DNA of 25,673 nt from JAKVJE01 sp047722305 (GTDB lineage Bacteria; Actinomycetota; Actinomycetes; Actinomycetales; Microbacteriaceae). How positions within the stretch are numbered: position 1 is the first letter of the stretch; each line of letters starts with the position of its first letter. The DNA lies in assembly GCA_047722305.1 (NCBI GenBank), contig JBDNYM010000034.1, positions 1 to 25,673 of the forward strand, given 5' to 3'. A program made the translations under genes and the position numbers. Of this stretch, positions 22,876 to 25,673 are shown one piece after another. A model generated the notes under the pieces. That model had not been told where the DNA came from, ran no database searches, and was given only the letters and a program-made list of their open reading frames with translations.

Positions 22876-25673
22876 ATGGAGCGGATCCGCCGGCTGCCAC
22901 GCCTCACCGCCCGCGGGTGGGCGGTGCTCGCCGGGGCCGCCGCGCTCTGGGTCGCCAGCGGGGCCCTCGGGGCGGCCGTGCTGGTCATCGCCGTCGTCAC
23001 CGGAGTCGGCCTGCTCGCGGTCGCGCTCGTCTGGGTCGCCGCGCAGCCGACCGCCGCCGAGCTGTGCCTGTCCGGGGCGGAGGACGGCGCGCGAGATGAT
23101 GCGGAGAAGGATGATGCGGAGAAGACGGAGAAGACCCGTCTCACCGTCGACGCGCTCACTGCCCGCCCCGCCATCGCCCTGATCCGGCTCCCGGTGCTTG
23201 TACGCGCCGCGGCGCCGCCGGCTGACCGCCGCTGGACGACCCGGCGGACCATGGTGCGGTTGGACGGCCCCGGCCGCGTCGCCGAGACGAGCGTGCCCGC
23301 ACCGACCCGCGGACTCGTCAGCGCGGGACCGGTGCGGCTCGGCACGCTCGACCCCTGGCACCTCGCCGTGCGGTGGACCGCGGCCAGCGAGGCGGTGACC
23401 GTGCCGGTCCTGCCCACGACCGCCGCCGGGCCGCACGGAAACGCCAGCCAGGCGGCGACGGGCATCCCGCAGCCCGCCGCCGGACGCCCCGGCCCTGATC
23501 GCGACGACGACCCGGCTCAGCTGCGGGAGTGGCGCGCCGGCGACTCGCTCTCCCGCGTGCACTGGCTCAGCTCGGCGCGCCGCGGGCGGCTGCAGACCCG
23601 CGAGTCGCGGCCGGGAGGACGCCCCGCAGCCGACCTGGAGCTCGACGGCGCCGCGGGGGCCTACGCCGACGACCGGCAGTTCGAAGTCGCGCTCGCCCGC
23701 ACCGCGAGCGCGGCGCACGCCCTCCAACGGGACGGCAGTGAGGTGCGGCTCTGGCTGCGCACCGATGAAGGGCGTGCGCTGCTCGCCGAGGGGGACGGCA
23801 TCGAGACCGCCCTCGCCGGCCTGGTCCGCACCCCGGGGGGAGTGCGCCCGCTCGATGGCGCGGAGCGTCATCCCGCTCGCCACCGGCGCCGCGCCGCCGC
23901 GCTCCCTGTCGCCGTCGCGGCGCCGGCCCGGCTGGCGGATCCCGCCCGTCCTCCCCAGGGCGTCCTCGCACAGACCCTGCTCGGGTCCGCCGCCGCCGGC
24001 GCCCTCACCGCGGGCGCCCTGTTCTCCTGGCGTGCGCTCTTCGCGGGGACCGACTGGCTCGACATCGCTCTCTGGGCGGCGGGCGGCACGTGGGCGGCGG
24101 CCGTCGCCGTGCTGGCCCTGGGCCGACGGCGCTGGACGGCACCGCCGGCGATCGGCGCCCTCATCCTCGCGATCGGCGTCGCCACGGCGCGGTCGGGATT
24201 CGGCTGGCGGTCGTGGACGGACGGCACCCTCATCGCCCACGTGGTGGCCGCGGTGCAGAGCGGCACCCCGCCGGTGCCCGCCGACCCCGCCCTGTCGCTC
24301 GTGATCGGCAGCGTCCTGGGCGCCGCCGGCGCGGCAGGGGCGCTCCTGTTCGCCTGGTGGCCGCCGCTCGGGGCCCTCCCCGCACTGCTCATCCTGAGCA
24401 TCCCCGAGACGGTGCTGGGCACCTCCCCCGACCGGTGGGCCGCGCCCGCCATCGCGGTCGCCTTGATCGTGCTGTTCGCCCCGAGAAACGCCGTCCCGCT
24501 CCGCCCGCAGCCGCAGCACCTCCGTGCCCTGGCCCTGCACCCGTTCGCCCTGCGCGCCCTGGCCGCCGGCGCCGTCCTCGCTCTGGCGGTGACCGTCCCG
24601 GCCGCGGTGGGACCCCCTTCTCTGCGCGCCCTCGGCCTCGACCCGGCGCTCGCCTCCCCGCTGCAGGGCGGGGCCCAGGGCCCGCTCGCCACCCTGGGCG
24701 CCGACCTGCGGCAGGGGCAGACGACGGTCGTGCTGCGCCACATCGAGCGGCGCAGCGGCGACGCCTACCTCACGCTGGCGACTCTGGACGATTTCACCGG
24801 CACGACGTGGCGACCTGACTCCCAGACCCCGGGGCGCACGGACATCTCGGAGCCCCCGGATGCCGCCCCGGCGGTCGACCAGCCGGGTCAGCCCGTCGAC
24901 TCCGAGATCGAGATCGCCGGGCTGGCCAGTTCGTGGCTGCCGCTGCCGGAGGGCGTGCAGCGGGTGCGGCCCGCCGACGGCGGCACCGTCCGCGCCCAGC
25001 TGCCGCTGTCCGACTGGAGGTGGGTGGCAGGCACCGCCTCCGCTCACAGCGCCGGCAGCACCCTCACGCAGCGGGGGCAGCGCTACGCCGCCTCCGGGAC
25101 GGCGCTCCGGGCCGGGCCGGATCTGGAGGCGGCGCTCCGGTGGACGCTCCCGGACGGCGATGTCGAGCTCACCGGCTCCCAGCGCAGGCAGGCGCTCTCC
25201 CTGCCCCGCGATGTCCCCGCATCCTTCGTCCGCCTCGCCGACACCATCAGCACCACCGCCGATCCGGCCGACTGGGGCACGGCCGCGGTCGAATACTTCA
25301 CCTCCGGCTCCTTCGCCTACTCCGAGACGGCACCCGTCGAAGACGGGTTCGACGGCACCGGGATCGACGCCGTGCAGCGCTTCCTGCGGCAGCGCAGCGG
25401 CTACTGCGTGCACTACGCCGCAGCCATGGCCCTCCTCGCCCGGGCCCACGGCATCCCCGCCCGCATCGCCATCGGCTACCGTCCGGGCACTCTGGTCGAT
25501 GAGCAGGGCCGCGCCCGCACCTACGAGGTCACCAACCGCGACCTGCACGCCTGGCCGCAGCTGTTCGTCGACGGGGTCGGGTGGGTGTCGTTCGAGCCCA
25601 CCCCGGGCATGACGGACGCCGACGAACAGCTGCGGCCAGGCGTGCAGGTCGCGGTTGGTGACCTCGTAGGTGC
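22876..25673 (+). CDS. DUF58 protein fused in frame to TgpA-like membrane transglutaminase (3' end cut)
   Basis: One frame stays open from ATG 22876 to the window end (932 codons). N-terminal part: two membrane helices (about 16-56), a charged DDAEK repeat (75-84), and the DUF58 core with LREWRAGDSLSRVHW at 216-230 and RRGRLQTRES at 235-244. A Pro/Arg/Ala linker (about 325-360) follows, then about six further helices (362-580) and an extracytoplasmic transglutaminase-like domain: Cys844 in SGYCVHYAAAM, His891 in VTNRDLHAWPQ, and the FEPTPG strand at 906-911. In most actinobacteria DUF58 and TgpA are separate overlapping genes after moxR, so this is either a true fusion or the effect of an indel. 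Codons past about 914 come from a suspected foldback artefact. Substrate unknown; the set probably acts at the cell envelope. Confidence 0.8.
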   Translation, partial: MERIRRLPRLTARGWAVLAGAAALWVASGALGAAVLVIAVVTGVGLLAVALVWVAAQPTAAELCLSGAEDGARDDAEKDDAEKTEKTRLTVDALTARPAIALIRLPVLVRAAAPPADRRWTTRRTMVRLDGPGRVAETSVPAPTRGLVSAGPVRLGTLDPWHLAVRWTAASEAVTVPVLPTTAAGPHGNASQAATGIPQPAAGRPGPDRDDDPAQLREWRAGDSLSRVHWLSSARRGRLQTRESRPGGRPAADLELDGAAGAYADDRQFEVALARTASAAHALQRDGSEVRLWLRTDEGRALLAEGDGIETALAGLVRTPGGVRPLDGAERHPARHRRRAAALPVAVAAPARLADPARPPQGVLAQTLLGSAAAGALTAGALFSWRALFAGTDWLDIALWAAGGTWAAAVAVLALGRRRWTAPPAIGALILAIGVATARSGFGWRSWTDGTLIAHVVAAVQSGTPPVPADPALSLVIGSVLGAAGAAGALLFAWWPPLGALPALLILSIPETVLGTSPDRWAAPAIAVALIVLFAPRNAVPLRPQPQHLRALALHPFALRALAAGAVLALAVTVPAAVGPPSLRALGLDPALASPLQGGAQGPLATLGADLRQGQTTVVLRHIERRSGDAYLTLATLDDFTGTTWRPDSQTPGRTDISEPPDAAPAVDQPGQPVDSEIEIAGLASSWLPLPEGVQRVRPADGGTVRAQLPLSDWRWVAGTASAHSAGSTLTQRGQRYAASGTALRAGPDLEAALRWTLPDGDVELTGSQRRQALSLPRDVPASFVRLADTISTTADPADWGTAAVEYFTSGSFAYSETAPVEDGFDGTGIDAVQRFLRQRSGYCVHYAAAMALLARAHGIPARIAIGYRPGTLVDEQGRARTYEVTNRDLHAWPQLFVDGVGWVSFEPTPGMTDADEQLRPGVQVAVGDLVG
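23095..23124 (+). repeat. 15-bp tandem repeat in the DUF58 coding region
   Basis: Two exact copies of GATGATGCGGAGAAG in tandem, followed by a partial third (ACGGAGAAG). They encode DDAEK-DDAEK-TEK just after the second membrane helix. The A-rich unit stands out from the GC-rich surroundings. As whole codons, copy number can change without a frameshift. Confidence 0.85.
25517..25570 (+). repeat. Left arm of terminal 54-bp perfect inverted repeat
   Basis: Bases 25517-25570, coding for the His891 region of the transglutaminase domain, recur exactly as the reverse complement at 25620-25673. This copy fits the protein family (VTNRDLHAWP), so it is the genuine one. Confidence 0.95.
25620..25673 (-). 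repeat. Right arm of terminal inverted repeat; probable assembly foldback
   Basis: The last 54 bases are the exact reverse complement of 25517-25570, with 49 bases between the arms. The arm runs to the very last base of the window. Read in the gene frame it gives sequence unlike any transglutaminase. This is the usual look of a foldback artefact at a contig end, so these bases should not be trusted as genomic. Confidence 0.85.

Noticed and set aside
23855..24304. Separate transglutaminase gene starting at the out-of-frame ATG 23855
   Set aside because: That frame gives Pro/Arg/Ser-rich sequence with no membrane helices and stops at 24304; the membrane helices and catalytic residues are all in the DUF58 frame.
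22573..25548. Very long antisense ORF (991 codons) opposite the moxR and DUF58-transglutaminase genes
   Set aside because: Its translation is low-complexity Gly/Arg/Ala/Gln-rich with no recognisable domain, as expected opposite a GC-rich gene; the plus strand carries clear AAA+, DUF58 and transglutaminase motifs.
25620..25673. Terminal inverted repeat as a hairpin terminator or transposon end
   Set aside because: 54-bp perfect arms in a catalytic domain ending exactly at the window edge fit a contig-end foldback far better.

Overview
This window is a stretch of core chromosome from a high-GC actinobacterium, most likely a member of the Microbacteriaceae. The evidence is the partial 16S rRNA gene (Leucobacter/Pseudoclavibacter-like to my eye; genus not resolvable here), the very high GC with GC-rich third codon positions, the gene order (his genes / sseB-like / infC-rpmI-rplT / rRNA methyltransferase / pheST / argCJBDF-GH / tyrS / rrn) and the lexA neighbourhood with actinobacterial-type LexA boxes. 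The window looks like a whole assembly contig: it starts inside a 16S gene (a repeat that commonly breaks assemblies) and ends in a perfect 54-bp foldback that is probably an artefact.

Layout. Positions 1 to about 20,900 are read on the minus strand. In order of transcription (right to left) they hold: a LysM membrane protein (ChiZ/YneA type); hisC-hisB-hisH-hisA(priA) with tight overlaps; an SseB-family gene; infC (AUU start), rpmI and rplT; a SpoU-family rRNA methyltransferase; pheS-pheT; argC-J-B-D-F-G-H; tyrS; then a two-promoter rRNA leader and the 5' half of 16S rRNA. Positions 21,085 to the end are on the plus strand: lexA, a MoxR-type AAA+ ATPase, and one long open frame joining a DUF58 protein to a TgpA-like membrane transglutaminase, cut by the end of the window.

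How the genes work together. The minus-strand block combines translation genes (IF3, L35, L20, PheRS, TyrRS, an rRNA methylase, 16S rRNA) with histidine and arginine synthesis. Spacing is so tight that much of it is probably read through from a few promoters. Promoters I can propose are a leaderless one at hisC, an extended -10 overlapping the stop codon of the sseB-like gene (for infC), and two for rrn. lexA and the LysM gene diverge from a shared control region with three LexA-box-like sites, which fits an SOS-induced cell-division inhibitor. The MoxR/DUF58/transglutaminase set is a common envelope-associated cluster.

What stands out: the in-frame DUF58-transglutaminase fusion; the terminal foldback; the infC leader, where the Shine-Dalgarno can be paired away by an upstream CUCCU and the AUU start overlaps a 15-codon ORF; absence of argR between argF and argG and of hisD before hisC; and no terminator between tyrS and the rRNA promoters. 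I see no CRISPR array, transposon, prophage, tRNA gene or clear defence system. Most of the window is ordinary core genome.
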